Source: an uncultured Ruminococcus sp. (GTDB lineage: Bacteria; Bacillota; Clostridia; Oscillospirales; Ruminococcaceae). From it: DNA of 64,000 nt. The position numbers were made by a program, and so were the translations under genes. Location: the NCBI GenBank assembly GCA_900545345.1, contig UQYQ01000001.1:1-64000 (forward strand), in the 5' to 3' direction. Below are positions 43,279 through 51,430 of this stretch, one piece after another. Position 1 is the stretch's first letter. Each line of letters starts with the position of its first letter. The notes below the pieces were generated by a model. It saw only the letters and a list, made by a program, of their open reading frames with translations, did not search any database and was not told where the DNA came from.

Positions 43279-43476
43279 TTTACTACATAATATTCTTGTT
43301 AAATTGCACTTAATTACCATTCCCTATTTTTGAACTATATATTTAAAGTATGTTTATTGTCTAAATTGATACAAATTTTATTCTACCTTTTGCACAAGTG
43401 ATGATATAATTTATCCTCAATCAATTATGTTATTTGCACATAAGTAAAATTGACCGTCGGTTTTACACTGAAATTC

Positions 43477-43495
43477 ATTGTTGATTTACAACAAT
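43477..43495. repeat. Inverted repeat in the mraZ/ECF intergenic region
   Basis: ATTGTTG-ATTTA-CAACAAT, perfect 7-bp arms, about 75 bp upstream of the ECF gene promoter. No known meaning. Confidence 0.4.
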
Positions 43496-43569
43496 CAGAA
43501 TGAAAAACAAACCGGAAAACTTATGCTATACATACAATTGCGTGATAAGATTTTCCGATATTCTAAAAT

Positions 43570-43598
43570 TTGCAATGGTCGGAAAAAACAGCTAAAAT
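43570..43598 (+). promoter_or_regulatory. Promoter of the ECF S-component gene
   Basis: TTGCAA (43570-43575), 17 bp, TAAAAT (43593-43598). The leader is only about 25 bases, leaving no room for a riboswitch downstream of it. Confidence 0.65.
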
Positions 43599-43629
43599 TA
43601 AACTATCAAAACAGAAAGGTGTAATTGAA

Positions 43630-44145
43630 ATGAAAAAAAACTCTGACTTAAAACTTCGTATTATCGTATTCACGGGATTGTTTGCTGCTCTTGTATGTGT
43701 GCTGACAATGCTTCATATTCCTGTCGGCAACGGATATATTCATGTAGGTGACTCACTGATATATCTTTCAAGTATGCTCCTTCCTTTTCCGTGCGGTCTG
43801 ATTGCAGGCGGCATCGGCGGAGGTTTGTCAGACCTGTTCTCAGGATACCCTGTTTATTTTCTGCCGACTCTTATCATTAAATCAATAAACTCGCTTATTG
43901 TATATATTGTTGCAAAGCGTGACGGAAAAATAATAAATGTGCGTTCAGTACTGGCTGTAATTCTTTCAGGTGCTGTAACCGTTCTGGGGTATTATCTTGT
44001 AGCCGTTATTCTTTACGGAGGATTCGGGTCACAGCTTGCTACAATTCCGGGAAACATAATCCAAGCTGTCGGAAGTGCCTTGATATTTATTATATTGGGT
44101 CTGGCCTTTGACACGGCAAAATTAAAGGAAAAAATCAAATTTTAA
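43630..44145 (+). CDS. ECF transporter S component
   Basis: 171 aa. Substrate-binding membrane subunit of an energy-coupling-factor vitamin importer. Five to six helices; the segment HIPVGNGYIHVGDSLIYLSS followed by a G-rich stretch (LIAGGIGGGLSDLFSGY) fits the PF07155-like S-component group. The start at 43630 is chosen because AGAAAGGTG lies just upstream; an earlier ATG at 43570 is inside the promoter. The shared EcfA/EcfT module must be encoded elsewhere. No riboswitch was seen, so the vitamin is unknown. Confidence 0.82.
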   Translation: MKKNSDLKLRIIVFTGLFAALVCVLTMLHIPVGNGYIHVGDSLIYLSSMLLPFPCGLIAGGIGGGLSDLFSGYPVYFLPTLIIKSINSLIVYIVAKRDGKIINVRSVLAVILSGAVTVLGYYLVAVILYGGFGSQLATIPGNIIQAVGSALIFIILGLAFDTAKLKEKIKF

Positions 44146-44172
44146 ATAACACAGTTACATAAAACAGTAAAT

Positions 44173-44208
44173 ACATCTGCATAATATAATTGCAGGTGTA
44201 TTTTTTTA
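44173..44208 (+). terminator. Terminator of the ECF S gene
   Basis: ACATCTGCA (44173-44181) with TGCAGGTGT (44191-44199), one G-T pair, then ATTTTTTT. Confidence 0.85.
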
Positions 44209-44292
44209 TTCAGATTACTTATATCGTGACAAATAAAAATTATTGTGATATACTATAACTGATTATAGAGTACCATTATAATAAGATAATTA

Positions 44293-44299
44293 TTCGACA
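44293..44299 (-). promoter_or_regulatory. Spo0A box match upstream of malQ
   Basis: Minus strand TGTCGAA, 16 bp before the malQ start codon and downstream of a TATAAT at about 44275. A bound regulator here would repress rather than activate. Confidence 0.4.
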
Positions 44300-44315
44300 T
44301 AGTAACGGAGGATTA

Positions 44316-45803
44316 ATGATGGGCAGCAAAAGAAAAAGCGGAATTTTAATGCATATATCCAGTCTCCCGTCTGAATACGGAATCGGAAGATTCAGCAAAG
44401 AGGCTTATGATTTTGTGGATTACCTAGCGGGCTGTGAACAAAAATACTGGCAGATTCTCCCCCTTTCACCGACCAGCTACGGTGATTCGCCGTATCAGTC
44501 CTTTTCCATTCACGCAGGCAACCCGTATTTTATCGACTTAGAAACCTTAGCTGAAGAAGAACTTTTAAATAAAAACGATTTTGAAAGTATTAAATGGTAT
44601 GATGACGAGAGATATGTAGACTATGATAAGCTGTATAAAGAAAATTTTAAGGTTCTCAGAAAGGCATATGCCAAGTTTAAAAATAATGTTCCGAAAAAAT
44701 TTGATGAATATATAAAATGCAACGATTACTGGCTTTCAGACTATGCATTATTTATGTCTTTAAAAGACGCACATAACGGCAGAGCTTGGAACTATTGGGA
44801 AACTCCGCTTGTAAAACGTGAAGAAAAAGCAATAAAACAAGCAAGAGAAAAATACAAAGATGATATAGGCTTTTGGAAATTCACACAATATAAATTCTTT
44901 GAACAATGGTTTAAACTGAAAGAGTATGCCAATAAAAGCGGTATTGAAATTATCGGTGATATTCCTATTTATGTTGCATATGACAGTGCGGATGTCTGGT
45001 GTTCTCCTGAATTGTTCGAGCTTGATGAAGATTTGTCGCCGATTAATGTAGCAGGCTGTCCGCCTGATATATTCTCTCCTCTAGGTCAGCTATGGGGAAA
45101 CCCTCTATATAACTGGGATTTAATGAAGAAAGACAACTATTCATGGTGGATAAACAGGATAGAAACCGCTAAGAACACATATGACATTGTCAGAATCGAC
45201 CACTTCAGAGGTTTTGACAGCTATTATTCAATACCGTTCGGTGACAAAGATGCGACAGGCGGCCAGTGGAAAGACGGCCCTAAAATCGATTTGTTCAAAG
45301 CGGTAAAAGAGAGCCTCGGCAAAGTAAATATAATCGCCGAGGATTTAGGATTTATTACACCTTCGGTTAAAAAGCTTTTAAGACAATCCGGATATCCCGG
45401 AATGAAGGTTTTAGAGTTTTCATTTGAGCCCGATGCCGACAGTATGTATCTTCCTCAAAATTTTAAAACATCTAACTGTTTTGTATACACAGGGACTCAT
45501 GATAACGATACTTTAAAAGGCTGGACCTATACTGAAAATAAAAACAATGTAAAATACGCCATGGATTATCTCGGAGTAAAAAGAAAAAAAGATCTTCCAT
45601 GGGCAATTATCCGTCTTGCATGGACCTCAACTGCAAAAACCGCAATCGCACAGCTTCAGGATTTTTTAGAACTCGGAAGTGAAGCAAGAATGAATATTCC
45701 TTCAACAGTCGGCAATAACTGGAGATGGAGAGCATTAAAAAGTGATTTCACCCCGGAACTTCAGAAAAAAATAGCAAAGCTCACAAGATTATGCGGAAGA
45801 TAG
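44316..45803 (+). CDS. malQ: 4-alpha-glucanotransferase (amylomaltase)
   Basis: 495 aa. GH77 enzyme that rearranges maltodextrins, supplying longer chains to glycogen phosphorylase. Catalytic marks: RIDHFRGFDSYYSIP (nucleophile Asp), NIIAEDLGFITP (acid Glu) and GTHDNDT (third Asp). Full length. GGAGG (44307-44311) is 4 bases from ATG 44316 and 7 from the in-frame ATG 44319; the second may be the true start. Forms an operon with glgP, 28 bp downstream. Confidence 0.95.
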   Translation: MMGSKRKSGILMHISSLPSEYGIGRFSKEAYDFVDYLAGCEQKYWQILPLSPTSYGDSPYQSFSIHAGNPYFIDLETLAEEELLNKNDFESIKWYDDERYVDYDKLYKENFKVLRKAYAKFKNNVPKKFDEYIKCNDYWLSDYALFMSLKDAHNGRAWNYWETPLVKREEKAIKQAREKYKDDIGFWKFTQYKFFEQWFKLKEYANKSGIEIIGDIPIYVAYDSADVWCSPELFELDEDLSPINVAGCPPDIFSPLGQLWGNPLYNWDLMKKDNYSWWINRIETAKNTYDIVRIDHFRGFDSYYSIPFGDKDATGGQWKDGPKIDLFKAVKESLGKVNIIAEDLGFITPSVKKLLRQSGYPGMKVLEFSFEPDADSMYLPQNFKTSNCFVYTGTHDNDTLKGWTYTENKNNVKYAMDYLGVKRKKDLPWAIIRLAWTSTAKTAIAQLQDFLELGSEARMNIPSTVGNNWRWRALKSDFTPELQKKIAKLTRLCGR

Positions 45804-45831
45804 AAAACATTTTTGAAAGGAACACAGATTA

Positions 45832-48204
45832 ATGGAAAAAGAAACATTTTTAAAGGAATTTAAAAAGGATTTGCAAAACAAATATAAAACAGAGCCGAAA
45901 AATGCGTCCCCATACCAAATCCACGAAAGTTTATCAAGCGTTCTTATGAATATGGTTTCAGACGATTGGAAAAAAAGCAACCAATCACATGATAACACAA
46001 GAAAAGCCTGTTACTTCTCTGCAGAATTCTTAGTAGGACGTGCTATATACAACAATCTGTTAAATCTGGGATTAACAGATGAGGTCGAAAATGCTTTAGA
46101 AGAAGCAGGCTGTTCACTTTCATCACTTGAAGAAATTGAAGACGCAGCACTGGGAAACGGTGGACTTGGCAGGCTTGCTGCCTGTTTTATGGACTCAGCT
46201 GCCACACTGAATCTTCCTTTAGACGGTTATGGAATAAGATATAAATACGGCTTATTCAAGCAAGGTATAAAAGACGGATTTCAGACAGAAGAGGCAGACA
46301 ACTGGACAAAATACGGCGACCCATGGTCTAAACGCTGTGAGGCTGACACTCAGCTTGTATCGTTCAAAGGTCAGACAGTAAAAGCAGTACCGTATGATAT
46401 GCCGATAATAGCTTATGGTACTAAACATATAGGTACTCTTAGGCTATGGCAGTCAGAACCTGTTGAAGAGTTTGACTTTAAACTTTTTGACAGCGGAAAT
46501 TATGAAAAAGCAAGCCTGGAAAAAATTTATGCTGAAGACATTTCAAGAGTATTGTATCCTAATGACAATACTTACGAGGGCAAAGTTTTAAGATTAAAGC
46601 AGCAGTATTTCTTCTCAAGTGCTTCTCTGTCTGATATAATAAAACGCCACAAAAAGACTTACGGCACACTTGAAAATCTCGCTGATAAAGTTACTGTTCA
46701 GCTCAATGATACCCACCCTGTTATTTCTATTCCCGAACTTATCAGACAGCTTCTTAATGAGGGAATTTGCTTTGATGAAAGCTATAAGATTGCACAAAAG
46801 GTATTTAACTATACTAATCACACTATTATGGCCGAGGCATTGGAAAAATGGAATATCGAACTTTTAGAAAATGTAATTCCCGATGTGTATTCGATTATAC
46901 TCATGCTCAACGAACAGTTTATAAAAGAAGCTTATATCAAAGGTCTTTCAAAAGATAAAATAAATACCATGAAACCTATAATCGGCAATATGGTTCATAT
47001 GGCTAACCTTGCAGTATTCTGTTCCGGCCATACAAACGGCGTTGCAGAAATTCACACGCAAATTCTAAAAAACGATGTTTTAAAGGATTGGTATGAGCTT
47101 TATCCTGAGCGTTTTCAGAATAAAACAAACGGTATTACTCAGCGCCGCTGGCTTGCACTTTGCAATAAGGAGCTAAGTAAACTTATCACTGAACTTTTGG
47201 GTGACGACAGCTGGATAACCGATTTAGATAAGCTTCATGAACTTGCAAAATATGCAGATGATGAAAATGTTATAAACAGATTTATTTGTATAAAGAAAAC
47301 TAAAAAGAAAGAGCTTTCGGAATTTATAAAATCACATGACGGAATTCAGATTAATCCTGACACAATATTTGATACTCAGATAAAAAGACTTCACGAATAT
47401 AAGCGCCAGCTTTTAAACGCATTTTCTATATTATATATTTATTTCGGAATTAAAGACGGAAGCATAAAGGATTTTACACCGACAACATTTATTTTCGGTG
47501 CCAAATCAGCACCGGGCTATGCAAGAGCAAAGGGTATAATCAAGTTTATAAATGAAATAGGGAAACTTGTAAACTCCGATCAACAGACAAAAGACCTATT
47601 GTCAGTTGTATTTGTTTCAAACTATAATGTTTCATATGCGGAAAAGCTGGTCTCGGGAAGTGATGTTTCCGAACAGATTTCAACCGCAGGTACAGAAGCA
47701 TCGGGAACAGGAAATATGAAACTTATGCTGAACGGAACGGTAACCTTAGGGACATATGACGGTGCAAACATTGAAATAGTTCAGGAAGCAGGCGAAGAAA
47801 ACAACTATATTTTCGGTGCAAAAGTTGAAGAATTAGAAAAAATTATGCCTGATTATGACCCTCGTAATATAAGCGAAAAAAACGAGAAAATAAAACGTGT
47901 TGTGAACACTCTCATCGACGGTACTCTTTCAGACGGTGGAACAGGTATATTCAGAGAGCTGTATTTCTCACTTATGGACGGTGCAAGCTGGCACAGAGCT
48001 GACAACTATTATCTTATCGGCGATCTTGAAAGCTATGTTGAAGCTAAACTCAAAGTAAATAAAGACTTTAAAAATGAAAAAGCTTTCTATAAAAAATGCT
48101 GGCTTAATATGTGCAATGCAGGTAAGTTCAGTTCAGACCGAACAATTAAGGATTATGCACAAAACATCTGGAAAATAGAACCTATTAAAGAATTTCAAAA
48201 ATAA
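45832..48204 (+). CDS. glgP: Glycogen/maltodextrin phosphorylase
   Basis: 790 aa. GT35 enzyme releasing glucose-1-phosphate from alpha-1,4-glucans. Substrate motif ALGNGGLGRLAACFMDS near residue 105 and pyridoxal phosphate site EASGTGNMKLMLNG near 625 with the Schiff-base Lys. Length is right for bacterial GlgP. With malQ it forms a glycogen or starch-dextrin use operon. Confidence 0.96.
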   Translation: MEKETFLKEFKKDLQNKYKTEPKNASPYQIHESLSSVLMNMVSDDWKKSNQSHDNTRKACYFSAEFLVGRAIYNNLLNLGLTDEVENALEEAGCSLSSLEEIEDAALGNGGLGRLAACFMDSAATLNLPLDGYGIRYKYGLFKQGIKDGFQTEEADNWTKYGDPWSKRCEADTQLVSFKGQTVKAVPYDMPIIAYGTKHIGTLRLWQSEPVEEFDFKLFDSGNYEKASLEKIYAEDISRVLYPNDNTYEGKVLRLKQQYFFSSASLSDIIKRHKKTYGTLENLADKVTVQLNDTHPVISIPELIRQLLNEGICFDESYKIAQKVFNYTNHTIMAEALEKWNIELLENVIPDVYSIILMLNEQFIKEAYIKGLSKDKINTMKPIIGNMVHMANLAVFCSGHTNGVAEIHTQILKNDVLKDWYELYPERFQNKTNGITQRRWLALCNKELSKLITELLGDDSWITDLDKLHELAKYADDENVINRFICIKKTKKKELSEFIKSHDGIQINPDTIFDTQIKRLHEYKRQLLNAFSILYIYFGIKDGSIKDFTPTTFIFGAKSAPGYARAKGIIKFINEIGKLVNSDQQTKDLLSVVFVSNYNVSYAEKLVSGSDVSEQISTAGTEASGTGNMKLMLNGTVTLGTYDGANIEIVQEAGEENNYIFGAKVEELEKIMPDYDPRNISEKNEKIKRVVNTLIDGTLSDGGTGIFRELYFSLMDGASWHRADNYYLIGDLESYVEAKLKVNKDFKNEKAFYKKCWLNMCNAGKFSSDRTIKDYAQNIWKIEPIKEFQK

Positions 48205-48218
48205 CTTCTGATATGTTT

Positions 48219-48246
48219 AAAGGACGCTTCAAGTGAGGCGTCCTTT
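48219..48246 (+). terminator. malQ-glgP operon terminator
   Basis: AAAGGACGC with GCGTCCTTT, perfect 9-bp stem, 10-base loop. Confidence 0.85.
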
Positions 48247-48348
48247 ACTACTGTTTAAATTTACTAATGCTTAAAGACAAACGCCTAACTTAAAAATAAG
48301 GATACAAATTGGTTATTATTACTTTACCGCTTTAAAGTATTTGTTCAA

Positions 48349-48364
48349 TTTGTCAATTGACAAA
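48349..48364. promoter_or_regulatory. 16-bp palindrome over the -35 of the TrpX-type operon
   Basis: TTTGTCAATTGACAAA, perfect, covering TTGACA. A second palindrome CCAAATTTGG (48367-48376) sits in the promoter spacer. Both are in repressor positions. Confidence 0.6.
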
Positions 48365-48385
48365 GCCCAAATTTGGTAATATAAT
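48357..48385 (+). promoter_or_regulatory. Consensus promoter of the TrpX-type ABC operon
   Basis: TTGACA (48357-48362), 17 bp, TATAAT (48380-48385). The leader of about 85 bases holds a small hairpin ACGGGT-TGC-ACCCGT near 48438-48452; no T-box was found. Confidence 0.8.
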
Positions 48386-48475
48386 ATAAACAATGATTTT
48401 GATATCCGTCTTTTAGGTTTATCTTTGTCAGAAATACACGGGTTGCACCCGTATGAAATATGGAGGAATCCTTTT

Positions 48476-49444
48476 ATGAAGAAGTTAAAAAAAATAACTG
48501 CTGTTGCCATGGCGATAGCTATGACATGTGCAATTACAGCTTGTGATGACAAAAAATCTTCCGATACATATACAATCGGTATTTGTCAGTTGGTTCAGCA
48601 TGAAGCACTTGATGACGCAACAAAGGGCTTTAAAGATGCTTTAAAAGAAAAGCTCGGTGACAAGGTTGAATTTGATGAGCAAAATGCATCAGGTGAAAAA
48701 ACAAACTGTACTACAATTATTTCTCAGTTCGTTTCTTCAAATGTAGATTTGATTATGGCTAATGCAACTGACGCACTGACAGCAGCTGTATCAGCTACTG
48801 AAGATATTCCGATAGTAGGAACTTCAATTACTGACTATGCAACTGCACTTCAAATTGAAGACTGGAAGGGCACAACAGGAATGAATGTTACAGGAACAGC
48901 AGACCTCGCTCCGTTAAAAGAACAGGCTGCAATGATTAAAGAGCTTTGTCCTGATAAAAAAACTGTCGGCATTTTATACTGTTCTAATGAAGCAAATTCA
49001 AAATATCAGGCTGACATTATTAAGTCAGAGTTAGAAGGTCTTGGTTACACCTGCAAGATATACACATTTGTTGATACTAATGATGTTACAGCTATCACTC
49101 AAACAGCTGTTGATTCATCAGATGTTTTGTATATTCCTACTGATAACACAGCCGCTTCAAATACAGAAGCAATCAACAACATTACAGAACCTGCTAAAAT
49201 CCCTGTATTTACGGGTGAAGAGGGCATCTGCAAAGGCTGCGGTGTTGCTGCACTTTCTATAAGCTATTATGACATCGGTTTCCGTGCCGGTGAAATGGCA
49301 TATGAAATTCTTGAAAACGGTGCAAAACCGGAAGAAATGAAAATTGATTACTCAACTGATTTAACCAAGAAATATGTTGCTAAGCGTGCAGAAACTCTCA
49401 ATTTAAAAATCCCTGAAAGTTATAAGCCGATTACAATGGATTAA
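48476..49444 (+). CDS. ABC substrate-binding lipoprotein, TrpX/PF04392 family
   Basis: 322 aa. Signal peptide with lipobox ITAC, then a two-lobed periplasmic-binding fold (YTIGICQLVQHEALDDATKG at its start; ATDALTAAVSATEDIPIVGTS in lobe one). This family is named for TrpX of the tryptophan/tyrosine-type importers, though other ligands are known. Start at 48476 after GGAGG (48462-48466). Followed by a permease and ATPase of the same system. Confidence 0.88.
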   Translation: MKKLKKITAVAMAIAMTCAITACDDKKSSDTYTIGICQLVQHEALDDATKGFKDALKEKLGDKVEFDEQNASGEKTNCTTIISQFVSSNVDLIMANATDALTAAVSATEDIPIVGTSITDYATALQIEDWKGTTGMNVTGTADLAPLKEQAAMIKELCPDKKTVGILYCSNEANSKYQADIIKSELEGLGYTCKIYTFVDTNDVTAITQTAVDSSDVLYIPTDNTAASNTEAINNITEPAKIPVFTGEEGICKGCGVAALSISYYDIGFRAGEMAYEILENGAKPEEMKIDYSTDLTKKYVAKRAETLNLKIPESYKPITMD

Positions 49445-49537
49445 TAACACCGTTAATATAACCGGAAGGGACAGCTCCCATGTCGTAGTGTTTAAATGAC
49501 AGGTGAAGTTAATCCCTTATTGAATCATTGAATATTG

Positions 49538-49568
49538 ATAAAGCGGTAAGATTTTCTTATCGCTTTAT
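49538..49568 (+). terminator. Partial terminator between binding protein and permease genes
   Basis: ATAAAGCGGTAAGA (49538-49551) with TCTTATCGCTTTAT, 13 of 14 pairs, followed by TGTCTGTTATTTTATTT. A weak T-run suggests read-through, giving more binding protein than permease. Confidence 0.6.
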
Positions 49569-49604
49569 TGTCTGTTATTTTATTTCTAAGGAGTTATGTT
49601 TTAG

Positions 49605-50531
49605 ATGTTTATAGAATTTTTACAATCCTTGCCTTCTCCTATTGCACAAGGTATGATATGGGGAATCATGGCAATCGGTGTATACATTACTTACAGAGTT
49701 CTGGATCTTGCCGACCTTACAGTTGACGGTTCTTTAGGAACCGGCGGTGCGGTGCTTGTAGTTCTGACAACAAGCGGGGTTAACATATACATATCCATGA
49801 TTGTCGCATTTTTTGCCGGATGCCTTGCAGGTCTTGTAACCGGTATATTGCATACAAAGTTTGGTATTCCTGCAATTTTAGCAGGAATTTTAACTCAGCT
49901 TGCGTTGTATTCCGTAAACCTTTTAATCATGAGCGGAAGAGCTAACACACCTATCAGCAACAGAAAATTCGATTTGATTGTTTCATCAAATACAAATTTA
50001 CTGACAAAAACTATTATTGTTACAGCAATTATTATTGTCGTTATCATTGCTTTGCTTTATTATTTCTTTGGTACAGAGCTCGGACATTCAGTTCGTGCAA
50101 CCGGTGCTAATCAGGCTATGGCCCGTGCTAACGGCATTAATACCGATTCAAGGAAAATACTCGGTTTAGTTCTCTCAAACGGTATAGTTGCATTATCGGG
50201 CGGTTTATTAGCACAATTCAGCGGAAACGCTGATGTCAATATGGGCAGAGGTGCTATTGTTATCGGTCTTGCAGCTGTAATTATAGGTGAAGTAGTATTC
50301 AGCAAAATATTCAAAAACTTTGCATTAAAGCTTCTTGCATGTGTTGTAGGCGGGGTTATTTATTATATTGTTATTGCCATTGTTTTAAAACTGGGTCTTA
50401 ACGCAAATAACTTAAAAATGTTCTCAGCTGCAGTTGTTGCTGTATTCTTAGGCTTGCCTTATTGGAAAAACAAATATGCCGGCAAGATAAAGAAAACCGC
50501 AAAAAGCAAAGGGGGCGTTACAAATGCTTGA
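49605..50531 (+). CDS. ABC importer permease, TrpY type
   Basis: 308 aa. Branched-chain-type permease (BPD_transp_2) with about eight helices. IAIGVYITYRVLDLADLTVDGS-type start and the cytoplasmic loop RATGANQAMARANGINTDSRK fit the permease partner of PF04392 binding proteins. Basic C-terminus. Overlaps the ATPase gene by 8 bases, so translation is coupled. Confidence 0.9.
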   Translation: MFIEFLQSLPSPIAQGMIWGIMAIGVYITYRVLDLADLTVDGSLGTGGAVLVVLTTSGVNIYISMIVAFFAGCLAGLVTGILHTKFGIPAILAGILTQLALYSVNLLIMSGRANTPISNRKFDLIVSSNTNLLTKTIIVTAIIIVVIIALLYYFFGTELGHSVRATGANQAMARANGINTDSRKILGLVLSNGIVALSGGLLAQFSGNADVNMGRGAIVIGLAAVIIGEVVFSKIFKNFALKLLACVVGGVIYYIVIAIVLKLGLNANNLKMFSAAVVAVFLGLPYWKNKYAGKIKKTAKSKGGVTNA

Positions 50532-51318
50532 AATCAAAAATGTTTATAAAACTTTCAATCCGGGAACTATTAACGAAAAAAAAGCTCTCAACGGTGTAGA
50601 CCTCACTTTAAATGACGGGGATTTTGTGACAGTTATCGGAGGAAACGGTGCAGGTAAATCTACTCTTTTAAATATGATTACCGGTGTGTATTCTATTGAC
50701 AGCGGCTCAATTGTTATTGACGGCATAGATGTTACCAACATGTCTGAACATAAACGAGCTAAATTTTTCGGCCGTGTATTCCAGGACCCAATGACAGGCA
50801 CGGCTGCCACTATGGAAATAGCTGAAAATCTTGCACTGGCAGCCCGCCGTGGAAAAAGAAGAACCTTAAAGTTCGGTGTAACTAATAAAGAAAAAGAAAA
50901 GTACAAAGAAATGCTTAAAGTTTTGGATTTAGGTTTGGAAAATCGTCTGACATCAAAGGTTGGATTGCTTTCAGGCGGACAAAGACAAGCTATTACATTG
51001 TTAATGGCAACTCTGCAAAATCCTAAGCTTTTGCTTCTCGATGAACATACTGCGGCACTTGACCCTAAGACCTCTGCAAAAGTTTTAGAAATCAGTGATA
51101 AAATTATTAAAGAAAACAGCTTAACAGCTATGATGGTTACCCATAACATGAATGACGCAATAGCCTACGGAAACCGACTGATTATGATGCATGAAGGCAG
51201 AGTGATTTTAGATATTTCAGGCGAAGAAAAGAAAAAACTGACTGTTGAAATTTTGCTGCATAAATTTGAAGAAGTCAGCGGTTCTGAATTCGCAAACGAC
51301 AAAGCTTTGCTTTCATAA
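50524..51318 (+). CDS. ABC importer ATPase, TrpZ type
   Basis: 264 aa. Walker A GGNGAGKST, Q-loop GRVFQDPMTGTA, signature LSGGQRQAITLLMA, Walker B LLLLDEHTAALD with His after the catalytic Glu, H-loop VTHNMN. This LDEHTAALDP variant is typical of the ATPase in TrpXYZ-like systems. Completes the importer with the two genes upstream. Confidence 0.92.
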   Translation: MLEIKNVYKTFNPGTINEKKALNGVDLTLNDGDFVTVIGGNGAGKSTLLNMITGVYSIDSGSIVIDGIDVTNMSEHKRAKFFGRVFQDPMTGTAATMEIAENLALAARRGKRRTLKFGVTNKEKEKYKEMLKVLDLGLENRLTSKVGLLSGGQRQAITLLMATLQNPKLLLLDEHTAALDPKTSAKVLEISDKIIKENSLTAMMVTHNMNDAIAYGNRLIMMHEGRVILDISGEEKKKLTVEILLHKFEEVSGSEFANDKALLS

Positions 51319-51341
51319 AATTTCATTATAAAAAAACAAAG

Positions 51342-51380
51342 CCTTGGAAAGACTTGAAAAGTTTTCTTCCAAGGTTTTTT
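51342..51380 (+). terminator. TrpXYZ-like operon terminator
   Basis: CCTTGGAA (51342-51349) with TTCCAAGG (51367-51374), inner pairing ACTT/AAGT, then TTTTTT. Confidence 0.85.
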
Positions 51381-51387
51381 ATATTGC

Positions 51388-51421
51388 AAAACAAGGCAAG
51401 GATAACACCCTGCCTTGTTTT
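51388..51421. terminator. Terminator of the cardiolipin synthase gene
   Basis: AAAACAAGGCA (51388-51398) with TGCCTTGTTTT (51411-51421), perfect 11-bp stem. Works on either strand. Confidence 0.85.
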
Positions 51422-51430
51422 TTTAAACTG

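Noticed and set aside
43438..43629. Vitamin riboswitch upstream of the ECF S gene
   Set aside because: The promoter at 43570-43598 leaves about 25 bases of leader, and no TPP, FMN, preQ1 or folate core is visible upstream.
48386..48475. T-box expected upstream of a TrpX-type gene
   Set aside because: The leader is under 100 bases and lacks the T-box sequence and specifier stem.
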